A stretch of 64,000 bases of DNA from Alphaproteobacteria bacterium. Its GTDB lineage: Bacteria; Pseudomonadota; Alphaproteobacteria; Rhodobacterales; Rhodobacteraceae. The stretch spans positions 39,492 to 103,491 of the forward strand of contig JAUHVK010000017.1 of assembly GCA_030425145.1 (NCBI GenBank), in the 5' to 3' direction. Positions 47,362-56,392 of the stretch are shown here, piece by piece. The notes beneath the pieces are model-generated. The model saw only the letters and a list, made by a program, of their open reading frames with translations, was not told where the DNA came from and did no database searches. Each line of letters opens with the position of its first letter. Position 1 is the stretch's first letter. A program made the translations under genes and the position numbers.

Positions 47362-48027
47362 TCAGGGCAGCACATCGCCCCAGTCGATCAGTCCCTGATG
47401 CCCCTCGGGTGTCAGGGCGTAGACCCCGGTTTCGACCTTCTGGAACCAGCCGTAGTGATTGTCTCGCATCAGCGTGGTTGCATTGGGTACACCCGTAGCC
47501 TTGGCGACAAGCGCTCCTTTTTCGGCCCCGGACTCGGCAAGATACAGGGCGCAGCGCAGCGCATCCTGACGGTAGGCGGTGACGATGCCATGCCGCGTCG
47601 CGCCACCCGAATTCGGATCACCCTCAAGCCGATGAAACTCGCGCAGCAGTTTTTCGCGTTTGGCCTTGTTCTGGCGCGGCGCATATGGCCCAGGATCGCA
47701 TTGCGCCTCGACCACCCCATCTTTGCGCACCGTAAGAAAGCCCAGACCTAACCGACGACACATAATCCGGTTCTCGCGCAACGCACGACGTGCCGTGCGC
47801 CCGGATGGTTTGAGAACTGCGATATAGACGCAGTCGGTCAGACGCAGCCGTGTCACTGCCTGATGATAAAGCGTCAGGTTCAATCGTAGTTTCAACTCAA
47901 CCACGATCGGGTCTTCGTCACCGCGCACGGCCACAAGATCCACCGCTCCGATCTCACCTTTGACGGTGTAGCCCTGCGCCTCAAGATAGGCTTTCACGGG
48001 TGGATAGAGATCGGCTTCACGCTCCAT
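47362..48027 (-). CDS. DUF2161 family putative nuclease-like protein
   Basis: 221 aa. The N-terminal half has a PD-(D/E)xK-like core: GAVDLVAV (D30) and VVELKL (E44, K46). The C-terminal half is a basic helical domain ending in a HTH-like segment (GALVAKATGVPNATTLM). DUF2161 has no established biochemical function; a nuclease-type fold is inference. Its 3' end lies eight bases from the end of the VWA gene. Confidence 0.75.
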   Translation of the reverse strand: MEREADLYPPVKAYLEAQGYTVKGEIGAVDLVAVRGDEDPIVVELKLRLNLTLYHQAVTRLRLTDCVYIAVLKPSGRTARRALRENRIMCRRLGLGFLTVRKDGVVEAQCDPGPYAPRQNKAKREKLLREFHRLEGDPNSGGATRHGIVTAYRQDALRCALYLAESGAEKGALVAKATGVPNATTLMRDNHYGWFQKVETGVYALTPEGHQGLIDWGDVLP

Positions 48028-48107
48028 GCGTCATCAATGCGCGACCGGCTTGCTGCTGGCAAGCGCAACGCCTAGCTTTCCTTCAGTGCTGCCTCGAAGG
48101 ACTCTAA

Positions 48108-49097
48108 ATGATTGCTCGACTTGTGTCGTTTCTGTTTTGCCTTGTCTTTGCCCAATCGGCACTTGCCGCCTGCGCTGGCAATGACCTGCGCCCGACACTT
48201 GGGCCGGAGGAACAGGCACAGCTCGACGCGACTGTGGACGATATGCCATTTGCGGAAGGCAATCATTGGAAGGCCACCCGAGGCGACAACACCGTACACT
48301 TGATTGGCACGATGCACCTGGCCGACCCACGCCTGGAAGGACCTTTGAACCGTCTACGGAGTACCATTGAAGGCGCTGACCTACTTCTGCTGGAGATGAC
48401 CAGCGAAGACGAAAAAGCCTTGCAGGAGCGGATGACGACAGACCCCAGCCTGTTGCTCATGCCGGATACCACGCTGCCCGAACTGCTTGACGACGCACAG
48501 TGGGAAAAGTTGTCGGACGCCCTGAGCGCCCGAGGGCTGCCACCCTTCATGGCCGCCCGTTTTCAGCCCTGGCACGTGTCGGTGATCCTTGCCATTCCAC
48601 CATGTGCAGTCACGACCGACCTGTCGGATGGCGGCATGGATTCACGGCTTGAAGAGATCGCAGAGGGCGCGGGCATCCCTCGCGCTGCGCTTGAGGATGT
48701 CGAGACCATCTTCGCCGTCTTCGCCGATCAGCCGCGCGAGGTTCAGATCGACATGATGCTGTCTGCCCTTGTCGATCCCGCGATCAACGAAGACCTGTTT
48801 GCCACTCTGCTCGCCAGCTATTTCGAAGAAGCCACCGCCGAGGGCTGGGCCGTGTCGTCGATCCTTGCAGAGCGCTACAGCCCGATCCTCGCCGATGCCG
48901 CCGCCGATGTTTTCGCAACGATGGAGAAGGAACTGCTGGTCAACCGAAACCGGGCCTGGATCCCGGTTATTCTTGACGCCGCAGAGCAACACCAAACTGT
49001 GGTGGCTGCATTCGGCGCGGCGCATCTGCCGGGACGGGACGGCGTGTTGGCGCTTCTTCAAGCTGAGGGCTTCGTGCTGGAGCGCCTACCCTTTTGA
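48108..49097 (+). CDS. TraB/GumN family protein
   Basis: 329 aa, exported. The signal peptide ends ALA-AC (residues 18-22), which also resembles a lipobox (LAAC), so lipidation at C22 is conceivable. The family GTMH (67-70) is present, with a late AAFGAAHLPG motif, the two conserved sites of the TraB/tiki-like fold. Possible metal-dependent protease or erythromycin esterase-like activity. Overlaps the EamA gene by 12 bases, tail to tail. Confidence 0.85.
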   Translation: MIARLVSFLFCLVFAQSALAACAGNDLRPTLGPEEQAQLDATVDDMPFAEGNHWKATRGDNTVHLIGTMHLADPRLEGPLNRLRSTIEGADLLLLEMTSEDEKALQERMTTDPSLLLMPDTTLPELLDDAQWEKLSDALSARGLPPFMAARFQPWHVSVILAIPPCAVTTDLSDGGMDSRLEEIAEGAGIPRAALEDVETIFAVFADQPREVQIDMMLSALVDPAINEDLFATLLASYFEEATAEGWAVSSILAERYSPILADAAADVFATMEKELLVNRNRAWIPVILDAAEQHQTVVAAFGAAHLPGRDGVLALLQAEGFVLERLPF

Positions 49098-49997
49098 CGC
49101 AACCCGCCCGCGCACCTGGCTGTCATCCTTGAGCAAGAGCGCCAGTGCCAGCATCGTCATTCCGACGCCGACAAGGATTAGGACTGGTGGCAGGGGACGC
49201 CCCAGCGCCATTTCCCACAAGATCACCCAACTGGGGGTCAGATAAGTATAGGCCATGACCTTGGCGGACGGCAGTCGCAGGCTTGCGTATTGCAGCAGGA
49301 AAAAGGTCAAAGCACTGGCAAAGACGGCTGTATAGGCGATGGTCACCCAGACGACCGGCGGCAAGCTGGACCAGTTTGTTGCCACAAGCGACGGATAACC
49401 GAAGATCAAGAGCAGTACCGCCCCGGCGACCAGCACGCCGAAGGTAAATACGGCAGGCCGCTCCCCCCGGTTCAGCTTTGGCACCAGCGGTGCGTATACC
49501 GCATGGGCCATGCAGCCGAGGAAATAGATCATCTCACCGCGCCCCACGCCAAATGCCAGCAGCGCCGCCAGATCGGCGCGGAAGATCACCCAGAGCGCGC
49601 CGACACCGCCAACCGTCAAGGCGAGCGCCATCCGCCCAGTCATCACCTGCCGTAACAGCAGCCACCCAAACCCGGCCGCCATCAACGGCGTGAGAGTGAA
49701 CACTGCGGCCATCGACACCGGCGCGCCGGTTTTCAATCCTTCGAACATCAGGACGAAATAGGCGACGAGAAAGAGCGCGAGAACCATGTAGCGCCACGGG
49801 GCTTGGTACGCAGACCGGGTGATACCGCCGGTGGAAAAGACGATGACGGCAAGGATCGCGGACGCGATCACAAACCGTACCGCGTTCAGAGCATCGGGCG
49901 CGATATGTGGCGCCGCCATAGAACCGAGCGAAAACGATCCGGCCACGAGGGCCGAGAACGACAACATTGCCAAGTGACCGCGATGGGCTTCGATCAT
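49086..49997 (-). CDS. EamA/DMT-family transporter
   Basis: 303-aa membrane protein, ten hydrophobic segments. EamA halves with VSMAAVFTLTPLMAAGFGWLLLRQ and YTYLTPSWVILWEMALG. Its ATG at 49997 lies one base after the LysR stop, so it is cotranscribed with that regulator. Third EamA gene of the window. Confidence 0.84.
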   Translation of the reverse strand: MIEAHRGHLAMLSFSALVAGSFSLGSMAAPHIAPDALNAVRFVIASAILAVIVFSTGGITRSAYQAPWRYMVLALFLVAYFVLMFEGLKTGAPVSMAAVFTLTPLMAAGFGWLLLRQVMTGRMALALTVGGVGALWVIFRADLAALLAFGVGRGEMIYFLGCMAHAVYAPLVPKLNRGERPAVFTFGVLVAGAVLLLIFGYPSLVATNWSSLPPVVWVTIAYTAVFASALTFFLLQYASLRLPSAKVMAYTYLTPSWVILWEMALGRPLPPVLILVGVGMTMLALALLLKDDSQVRGRVASKG

Positions 49998-49998
49998 G

Positions 49999-50886
49999 TC
50001 AGGGGAACGACGTGTCAAGCTGTTTGACCGCCTCCTTGAGATGGGCCAGCAACGCCTGAACCTTGGCCGTCCGGTGCAGGTCGACATGTGTGACAAGCCA
50101 AAGCGCGGCGGCCCATTCCTCTTTCGGCGGCATGACCTCGATCAGATCGGGATCGGCTACGCCCTGTTCATAGGGCATGAATCCAATGCCCGCGCCGCTG
50201 CGCACGGCAGTAATCATGCTGTAGGTGTCCGTGGCACGGAACACCACCCGGTCATAAGGCACCTTTGAACGCAGCCATTTCTGGAACGGCGCGCGCCCGT
50301 CGGGATTGTCATTACCGACAAAGAGATGATTGGGGAGATCATCTTCGCTCTCAGGCAAGCCATGCTTTGCGGCATAGCTTTTTGAAGCAAAGAGACCGAT
50401 CTTCAGTTTGGTCAGTGGTTGAACAACATTGTCCGGTTCATCAGGAACAGACCCGGCGCGAACGGCCACATGCGCTTCCCCATATTCCAGTCGGAACACC
50501 CGCGCGTCGGTCAGGTATCGCACGACGACGTCGGGATACCCCTCCTTGAAGTCCGACAGGACCGGCACAAGAAAATCCGACAGCTCGACAATCGAGGTGA
50601 CAATCAGATCACCACTGACATCCGCCCCGCGCCCCTTGATCCGCCCTACCAACTGCTGCAGCTGATCCTCGGTCGTCTGCGCCACTCGCGCCAGGTCCTC
50701 GCCGGATTCGGTTGGTGTGTAACCACGCGCATGGCGTTGGAACAGTTTGACACCCAATCGCGTCTCAAGCGCATCAATATGTCGAATAACGGTGGCGTGG
50801 TGCACGCCCAAGACCTCGGCCGCACCACTAACCGTGCCCTGCCGGGCCACTTGGTATGCCGTACGCACTTCGTCCCAATGCTCCAT
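49999..50886 (-). CDS. LysR family transcriptional regulator
   Basis: 295 aa. N-terminal HTH (VSGAAEVLGVHHATVIRHIDALETRLGVKLFQR) and a periplasmic-binding-like effector domain (from about residue 90). Divergent to the azoreductase gene at 51000; the region between contains an 8-bp inverted repeat suitable for a LysR dimer. May sense a quinone or azo compound, since the target is a NADH-azoreductase. Confidence 0.92.
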   Translation of the reverse strand: MEHWDEVRTAYQVARQGTVSGAAEVLGVHHATVIRHIDALETRLGVKLFQRHARGYTPTESGEDLARVAQTTEDQLQQLVGRIKGRGADVSGDLIVTSIVELSDFLVPVLSDFKEGYPDVVVRYLTDARVFRLEYGEAHVAVRAGSVPDEPDNVVQPLTKLKIGLFASKSYAAKHGLPESEDDLPNHLFVGNDNPDGRAPFQKWLRSKVPYDRVVFRATDTYSMITAVRSGAGIGFMPYEQGVADPDLIEVMPPKEEWAAALWLVTHVDLHRTAKVQALLAHLKEAVKQLDTSFP

Positions 50887-50937
50887 GATCCACCTTTGTG
50901 CAAATGCTCACATCAGATGCGCACTTCTTCCTATTTC

Positions 50938-50969
50938 GTGCGATGAGGCAATACTTAAGTGCATCGCAC
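50938..50969. promoter_or_regulatory. LysR operator candidate
   Basis: GTGCGATG (50938-50945) and CATCGCAC (50962-50969): perfect inverted repeat with 16-base spacer, in the 113-base divergent region between lysR and the azoreductase gene. Matches the usual LysR site geometry loosely. Confidence 0.5.
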
Positions 50970-50999
50970 AGACAAACAAGTTCGTGACTGGAGAGTCCC

Positions 51000-51581
51000 A
51001 TGACCAAAACTGTTCTGCGCGTAGACGCATCCGCCCGCCATACCGGCTCTGAAAGCCGGGCGCTCACACAACGCATTCTGGATCGGCTTTCCGCCGACAG
51101 CGTGGTCGACCGCGATCTGGCGGTACCGCTGCCCGCGATCGACGCCGATTGGCTGAACGCCAACTGGACCCCAGAAGACCAGCGCACCGACGAACAACGC
51201 CAAATCCTCGCGCTGTCCGACGTGCTGATTGCCGAGATCAAAGCGGCCGACACGATTGTGATCGGCGCACCGATCTATAATTTCGGCATTCCGGCAACGC
51301 TGAAAACATGGGTCGACCTGATCGCCCGCGCCGGGATCACCTTCAAGTATTCCGAAGCCGGCCCCCAAGGACTTCTGGCCGGTAAGCGTGCCATCGTAGC
51401 GATCACCTCTGGCGGGACACAGGTTGGATCAGAGATCGACTTTGCCAGCGGCTATCTGCGCCATGTGCTGGGCTTCGTCGGCATTACCGATGTGCAGTTC
51501 GTCGCGGCGGACCAACTTATGGTCGATGCAGACGCATCTCACGCCAAGGCAAACGCGGCGCTCGAAGCGCTTGCCGCTTGA
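51000..51581 (+). CDS. azoR: FMN-dependent NADH-azoreductase
   Basis: 193-aa flavodoxin-like reductase. FMN phosphate loop at the N-terminus (VLRVDASARHTGSESRALT) and PIYNFGIPATLKTWVD and TSGGTQVGSEIDFASGYLRHVLGF regions, typical of AzoR/AcpD. Reduces quinones and azo compounds with NADH. Divergent LysR gene likely regulates it. Confidence 0.92.
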   Translation: MTKTVLRVDASARHTGSESRALTQRILDRLSADSVVDRDLAVPLPAIDADWLNANWTPEDQRTDEQRQILALSDVLIAEIKAADTIVIGAPIYNFGIPATLKTWVDLIARAGITFKYSEAGPQGLLAGKRAIVAITSGGTQVGSEIDFASGYLRHVLGFVGITDVQFVAADQLMVDADASHAKANAALEALAA

Positions 51582-51682
51582 ACCGATTTGGCGCGCGGGT
51601 TGACTCTGCGCGCCATTTTGCCCTAAACGCCTCTCAACTCCGGGAAGCCTGACTTTCCGGTCCCTTGGACGCAGTCCGGGAT

Positions 51683-51716
51683 CGCCCCCCACCAGCGTGT
51701 TACGCCCGTGGGGGCG
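51683..51716 (+). other. GC-rich hairpin between azoR and ffh
   Basis: CGCCCCCCAC (51683-51692) pairs with GTGGGGGCG (51708-51716) with one bulged C, followed by TTTG. Weak terminator for azoR or the leader of ffh. No SRP RNA gene is seen next to ffh. Confidence 0.45.
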
Positions 51717-51788
51717 TTTGACGTTTGGTATATGCGCCGTTGGCCCTTACATCGGGGGAACAACCAGTGGCAAAGGAGGCGAAAGCCC

Positions 51789-53291
51789 ATGTTTGAAAAT
51801 CTGTCCGACCGCCTAGGCAGCGTCTTTGATCGGCTGACCAAACAGGGCGCGTTGTCTGAAGACGACGTCAAGACCGCCCTGCGCGAGGTTCGCGTTGCGC
51901 TGCTCGAAGCCGACGTGTCGCTGCCTGTGGCACGCGACTTCATCAAGGCCGTGCAGGACAAGGCGACCGGACAGGCCGTCACCAAGTCGATCACGCCGGG
52001 CCAGCAAGTCGTCAAGATTGTCCATGACGAACTCAAGCACGTCCTGAGCGGTGACGAAGACCCCGGCAAGCTCAAGATCGACAACCCGCCCGCACCGATC
52101 CTCATGGTCGGTTTGCAGGGTGGCGGTAAGACCACGACAACCGCCAAGATCGCCAAACGTCTGAAAGAGCGTGAAGGCAAGCGCGTGCTGATGGCGTCGC
52201 TCGACGTAAACCGCCCGGCCGCCATGGAGCAACTCCAGATCCTCGGCACCCAGATCGGCGTCGACACGCTGCCGATCGTCAAGGGCGAAGACCCAGTTGC
52301 CATCGCCAAACGCGCCAAGACGCAGGCCAGCCTTGGCGGCTACGACGTCTACATGCTCGACACTGCCGGTCGTCTGTCGATTGACGAAGAGCTGATGGCT
52401 CAGGTCGAAGCGGTGCGCGACGTTGCCAACCCGCGCGAAACGCTGCTGGTGGTCGACGGCCTGACGGGTCAGGACGCAGTCCACACCGCAGAGAACTTTG
52501 ACGAACGCATTGGCATCACCGGTGTGGTCCTCACCCGGATGGACGGCGACGGACGCGGCGGTGCGGCACTGTCGATGCGCGCCGTGACCGGCAAGCCGAT
52601 CCGTTTTGTCGGCCTTGGCGAAAAGATGGACGCGCTCGAAACCTTCGAGCCGGACCGGATCGCCGGCCGTATCCTTGGCATGGGCGACATCGTCGCGCTG
52701 GTCGAGAAGGCACAGCAGACGCTCGAGGTCGAACAGGCCGAGCGCATGATGAAGCGCTTCCAGAAGGGTCAGTTCAACATGAACGACCTCAAGATGCAGC
52801 TGGAACAGATGATGAAGATGGGCGGCATGGAAGGTATGCTGGCCATGATGCCCGGTGCCGCCAAGATGCAAAAGCAGATGGACGGCGCAGGCATCGACGA
52901 CCGGATGCTGCGCCAGCAGGTCGCGCTGATCAACTCCATGACCAAGAAGGAACGCGCCAACCCGCAGATCCTTCAGGCCAGCCGCAAGAAGCGCATCGCG
53001 GCGGGTGCCGGTATGGAAGTGTCGGACCTCAACAAACTGCTCAAGATGCAGCGCCAGATGTCCGACATGATGAAGAAGATGGGCAAGATGGGCAAAGGCG
53101 GAATGCTGAAACAGGCCATGAAAGGCATGTTCGGCAAAGGCGGCGCCAGCCCCGAAGAGATGATGGGCCAGATGGACCCGAAGGCGCTTGAACAGGCAGC
53201 CAAGGCACTTGGCGGCAAAGGCGGCCTGCCCGGAATGGGTGGCGGCATGGGCCTGCCGCCGGGCCTGAGCGGGTTCGGCAAGAAGAAATAA
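51789..53291 (+). CDS. ffh: Signal recognition particle protein Ffh
   Basis: 500-aa GTPase that binds signal sequences with SRP RNA. N domain 1-100, G domain with P-loop GLQGGGKTT (108-116), DTAGRL (191-196), TRMDGDGRGG. The M domain after about residue 325 is very Met-rich and ends in a long Gly/Met tail. ATG 51789 is preceded by AAAGGAGG. Confidence 0.97.
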   Translation: MFENLSDRLGSVFDRLTKQGALSEDDVKTALREVRVALLEADVSLPVARDFIKAVQDKATGQAVTKSITPGQQVVKIVHDELKHVLSGDEDPGKLKIDNPPAPILMVGLQGGGKTTTTAKIAKRLKEREGKRVLMASLDVNRPAAMEQLQILGTQIGVDTLPIVKGEDPVAIAKRAKTQASLGGYDVYMLDTAGRLSIDEELMAQVEAVRDVANPRETLLVVDGLTGQDAVHTAENFDERIGITGVVLTRMDGDGRGGAALSMRAVTGKPIRFVGLGEKMDALETFEPDRIAGRILGMGDIVALVEKAQQTLEVEQAERMMKRFQKGQFNMNDLKMQLEQMMKMGGMEGMLAMMPGAAKMQKQMDGAGIDDRMLRQQVALINSMTKKERANPQILQASRKKRIAAGAGMEVSDLNKLLKMQRQMSDMMKKMGKMGKGGMLKQAMKGMFGKGGASPEEMMGQMDPKALEQAAKALGGKGGLPGMGGGMGLPPGLSGFGKKK

Positions 53292-53298
53292 CCCCCTG

Positions 53299-53835
53299 AT
53301 GCGTGAAGCCCCCGTCATAACCACGCCGCGTTTGCGTCTGCGTCCACATCGCATGGACGACATGGAAGCCTTCTGGGCCTTCTATCAGACGCCGCGTGCC
53401 GCCTATGTCGGCGCGCCCAAGAACAGGACTCACCTGTTCTACGGGCTGTCGTCCGAGGTGGTCGCGTGGGACTGGATGGGTCACGGCGCATGGGCCGTCG
53501 ATACAGCCGACGGTGAGTTTGTCGGTCAGGTCGCGATTACCCGCCCCCCGCATTTCCCCGAGCGCGAAATCGGTTGGACCCTGTTCGAGCAAGCCGAAGG
53601 CAAAGGCTATGCGACCGAAGCGGCAACCGCTGCGCTGGGTTGGGCGTGGGAACAAGGCTTCAAAACCCTCGTCAGCTACATCACTCCCGAAAACACCCGC
53701 TCGCGCGCGGTGGCCGAACGGCTGGGCGCGACGCACGACGCAGATGCCCTGTTGCCCGACGGCGAAACCCCCGAGGAAACCGTCGTCTACCGCCACAGCC
53801 CGGACAGCGACGGCAGCCCGGAGGCTTACGCATGA
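53299..53835 (+). CDS. GNAT N-acetyltransferase, RimJ/RimL type (array copy 1)
   Basis: 178 aa. TTPRLRLRPHRMDDMEAF start of the RimJ/RimL family, acetyl-CoA motif (FEQAEGKGYATEAATAALGWAW), and the NTRSRAVAERLGA tail. Starts seven bases after ffh. First of five tandem GNATs, each overlapping the next. Confidence 0.9.
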   Translation: MREAPVITTPRLRLRPHRMDDMEAFWAFYQTPRAAYVGAPKNRTHLFYGLSSEVVAWDWMGHGAWAVDTADGEFVGQVAITRPPHFPEREIGWTLFEQAEGKGYATEAATAALGWAWEQGFKTLVSYITPENTRSRAVAERLGATHDADALLPDGETPEETVVYRHSPDSDGSPEAYA

Positions 53836-54359
53836 GCCTCACCAACGCACCCGTCCTTGAAACCGAACGCCTGATCCTGCGCGGCCCCCAAAAGGCCGAC
53901 GCTGAAGCAGTGATCGCGTTCCTGATGGATGAAACGCGGGCAGCAGGTTTTGGCGGGTACGCCAACCGCTCGGACTCGTGGCGCTGGTTCGCCCTGAACG
54001 TGGGCCATTGGCACTGGCACGGCTACGGCTATTTCACCATCGAGGACAAGGCGACTGGCAAACCTGCGGGCATCAGCGGGATCTGGAACCCCGATGGTTG
54101 GCCGGAACCCGAAGTGGGTTGGGTCGTGTTCGACGGTTTCGAAGGCAAAGGCATCGCCTATGAGGCCGCCTTCCGTGCCCGCCAATGGGCTTACGAAGAC
54201 CTGGGCTTCACCACGCTGACATCGAACATCGTACCGGGCAACACCCGCTCGATCCGCCTCGCCGAACGCATGGGTGCAATCTACGAGCGGACCTACGACA
54301 ACCCGAACATGGGCGAAGACCTGCTCTACCGCCATCCGGGACCGGAGGCGCTGGTATGA
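53832..54359 (+). CDS. GNAT N-acetyltransferase, RimJ/RimL type (array copy 2)
   Basis: 175 aa. Starts within the copy 1 stop (ATGA). Family pattern ETERLILRGPQKADAEAV, VFDGFEGKGIAYEAAFRARQWAYEDLG and NTRSIRLAERMGA. Acceptor unknown. The copy resembles copy 3 most. Confidence 0.9.
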   Translation: MSLTNAPVLETERLILRGPQKADAEAVIAFLMDETRAAGFGGYANRSDSWRWFALNVGHWHWHGYGYFTIEDKATGKPAGISGIWNPDGWPEPEVGWVVFDGFEGKGIAYEAAFRARQWAYEDLGFTTLTSNIVPGNTRSIRLAERMGAIYERTYDNPNMGEDLLYRHPGPEALV

Positions 54360-54874
54360 GTTTGGACATCCCCGTGATCGAAACAGACCGCCTGACCTTA
54401 CGCGGCCCGCGCCTGTCGGACCATCCGGCGTTCTGCGCCTATTTCGCCGAGCCGCGCAGCAAGTGGAACGGCGGACCGCTTGGCCCGCGCGAGGTCGAAG
54501 GCGTGATCACCTCCGCTGCCGGCGGCTGGGCTCTGCGCGGTTATGGCCTGTGGTTCGTCACGCTCAAAGACACCGAGACAGCGATCGGCTTTGCCGGAAT
54601 CTTTCATCCGTTCGACTGGCCGGAACCCGAACTGGGCTACGGCATCGCCGCCGACTACGAAGGCAAGGGCATCGCCTATGAAGCCGTAATGGCGGCGCGT
54701 CAGGCCGCCGAGACGCATCTGGGGTTGACCCACCTGCCCAGTTTCATCGCACCGGACAACGCCCGCTCGCAGGCTCTGGCGCTGCGCATGGGTGCGGTAC
54801 GCGAGCCGGACATTACGCTCCGCGACAAGGTGGCGACCGTCTATCGTCACCCGACGATGGAGGCGGCGGCATGA
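54356..54874 (+). CDS. GNAT N-acetyltransferase, RimJ/RimL type (array copy 3)
   Basis: 172 aa. ATGA overlap with copy 2. Pattern ETDRLTLRGPRLSDHPAF, the acetyl-CoA loop (YEGKGIAYEAVMAARQAA) and NARSQALALRMGA. The conserved WPEPELGYG is shared with copy 2 (WPEPEVGWV). Confidence 0.9.
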   Translation: MSLDIPVIETDRLTLRGPRLSDHPAFCAYFAEPRSKWNGGPLGPREVEGVITSAAGGWALRGYGLWFVTLKDTETAIGFAGIFHPFDWPEPELGYGIAADYEGKGIAYEAVMAARQAAETHLGLTHLPSFIAPDNARSQALALRMGAVREPDITLRDKVATVYRHPTMEAAA

Positions 54875-55446
54875 TGCGTATGGGCTGCGAAAGCGCATCG
54901 ACCGGGGTAGCTGCGTCCATCGCCGCGCAGCTTTCGGCCCAGGTGCCCGTTCTGCGCACCGACCGACTGGTTCTGCGTGCGCCTCGCGTTGGCGACTTCG
55001 ACTGCCTTGCCGACATCGCCTGCACCGAGCGTGGCCTTGGCATTGGCGGACCAATGACCCGTGCCGACGCGTGGCGCGAGTTTGTGCAGCTGTCCTCCGG
55101 CTGGATGCTGCACGGGCATGGCGGTTGGACGCTCGAAGATGCACAGACCGGTGACGTGCTGGGCTTTGTCCTGATTGGGTTCGAACCGGGAGACCTTGAG
55201 CCGGAACTTGGCTTCCTGCTCGATGCCAAAGCCGAAGGTCAAAGCATCGGTTACGAGGCAGGCCGCTGCGTTCTCGACTTCGCGACGGATGTTCTGAAAT
55301 GGACGACGTTGGTCAGCTACATCGACCCGGCGAACACCCGCTCCATTGCGCTTGCCGAACGGCTGGGGGCGGAACCCGCTGGCGAAATCGTCGAAGAGGG
55401 CGAGGTCACGCTGGTCTATCGCTATAGCCTGACGGAGGTGTTCTGA
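54871..55446 (+). CDS. GNAT N-acetyltransferase, RimJ/RimL type (array copy 4)
   Basis: 191 aa. ATGA overlap with copy 3. It has a short N-terminal extension, so that RTDRLVLRAPRVGDF starts at residue 29; a downstream start is possible. Acetyl-CoA loop AEGQSIGYEAGRCVLDFA is altered relative to the others (GQSIGYE in place of GKGYA/GIAYE), so activity may be weaker or different. Confidence 0.86.
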   Translation: MMRMGCESASTGVAASIAAQLSAQVPVLRTDRLVLRAPRVGDFDCLADIACTERGLGIGGPMTRADAWREFVQLSSGWMLHGHGGWTLEDAQTGDVLGFVLIGFEPGDLEPELGFLLDAKAEGQSIGYEAGRCVLDFATDVLKWTTLVSYIDPANTRSIALAERLGAEPAGEIVEEGEVTLVYRYSLTEVF

Positions 55447-56051
55447 TGGGTCACCGTGACATTCCCGTTCTGGAGACCAAGCGCCTGTCCCTGCGCAGCC
55501 CCGAGCCAGAGGATTACCCGGACTTCAAGGCAACCTTTGCCTCTTACCGGTCTCGCTTCATGGGCGGTCCGCTCAATAGCTATGAGGCGTGGATGCTCTA
55601 TGCCGCCGAGATCGGCCATTGGGAAATCCGCGGTTTCGGTATGTGGATGGTGCACCTCAAGGATACCGATGAAACCGTCGGCATGGCCGGAGGATGGTCT
55701 CCCGCGAAATGGCCCGAGCGCGAAATTGCCTGGATCATCTGGCCGGACCAAGCTGGCAAAGGCTATGCCCTTGAGGCAACCCACCGCGTACGCCGATATT
55801 TCTATGATGAGAAAGGCTGGGAGACCGCGGTCAGCTATCTTGACCCCAAGAACCTAGACAGCATCCGTCTGGCCGAACGCCTTGGTGCCAAAAAGGACAA
55901 CGACGCACCCACCGTCGACGGCAACGACGTCTGCTACCGGCACCCGTCGCCCGACGCCCTGCGCGGTACACAGCTCGCGCATGGCATCGACATGGAAATC
56001 GCGCATTACCAGGACCCTTTGTTCAAACCGAAAGGCTGGGCCATTGACTGA
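55446..56051 (+). CDS. GNAT N-acetyltransferase, RimJ/RimL type (array copy 5)
   Basis: 201 aa, one-base overlap with copy 4. ETKRLSLRSPEPEDYPDF, acetyl-CoA loop (DQAGKGYALEATHRVRRYF), NLDSIRLAERLGA. A longer C-terminal tail (about 30 residues) than the others. The chorismate mutase-like gene follows at once. Confidence 0.9.
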   Translation: MGHRDIPVLETKRLSLRSPEPEDYPDFKATFASYRSRFMGGPLNSYEAWMLYAAEIGHWEIRGFGMWMVHLKDTDETVGMAGGWSPAKWPEREIAWIIWPDQAGKGYALEATHRVRRYFYDEKGWETAVSYLDPKNLDSIRLAERLGAKKDNDAPTVDGNDVCYRHPSPDALRGTQLAHGIDMEIAHYQDPLFKPKGWAID

Positions 56052-56052
56052 T

Positions 56053-56352
56053 ATGACCACCGATCCCGTGACCCGCGCCGCAGAATTGCTCAAGGGTCAC
56101 CGCGAAAGCATCGACCGTCTGGACGCGATCCTCGTGTTCACGCTGGCCGAGCGGTTCAAACACACGCAGGCCGTGGGTGTGCTCAAGGCACAGCACGACC
56201 TCCCGCCCTCAGACCCCGCGCGCGAAGCATCCCAGATCGCGCGGCTCGAAGAGCTTGCGACCCAGGCAGACCTTGACCCTGAGTTCGCCAAGAAATTCCT
56301 GAATTTCATCATTCAGGAAGTCATCCAACACCACAAACAAAAGCAATCGTGA
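56053..56352 (+). CDS. Chorismate mutase-like AroQ family protein
   Basis: 99-aa all-helical protein with the AroQ pattern: RESIDRLDAILVFTLAERFKHTQAVGVLKAQHDLP...REASQIARL...LDPEFAKKFLNFIIQEVIQHH. An Arg-Asp helix start and the Arg/Lys positions are kept. Converts chorismate to prephenate if active. Starts one base after GNAT 5. Confidence 0.85.
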   Translation: MTTDPVTRAAELLKGHRESIDRLDAILVFTLAERFKHTQAVGVLKAQHDLPPSDPAREASQIARLEELATQADLDPEFAKKFLNFIIQEVIQHHKQKQS

Positions 56353-56392
56353 CGGCCCTGCCCGTCCAAACTGACCCTTAGGAGAAAACCAA

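Noticed and set aside
51582..51788. SRP RNA gene beside ffh
   Set aside because: The conserved SRP loop sequence is absent; only a GC hairpin is present.
51813..53363. 516-aa open frame antisense to ffh
   Set aside because: Shadow of ffh with His/Leu/Val-rich composition; no motif.
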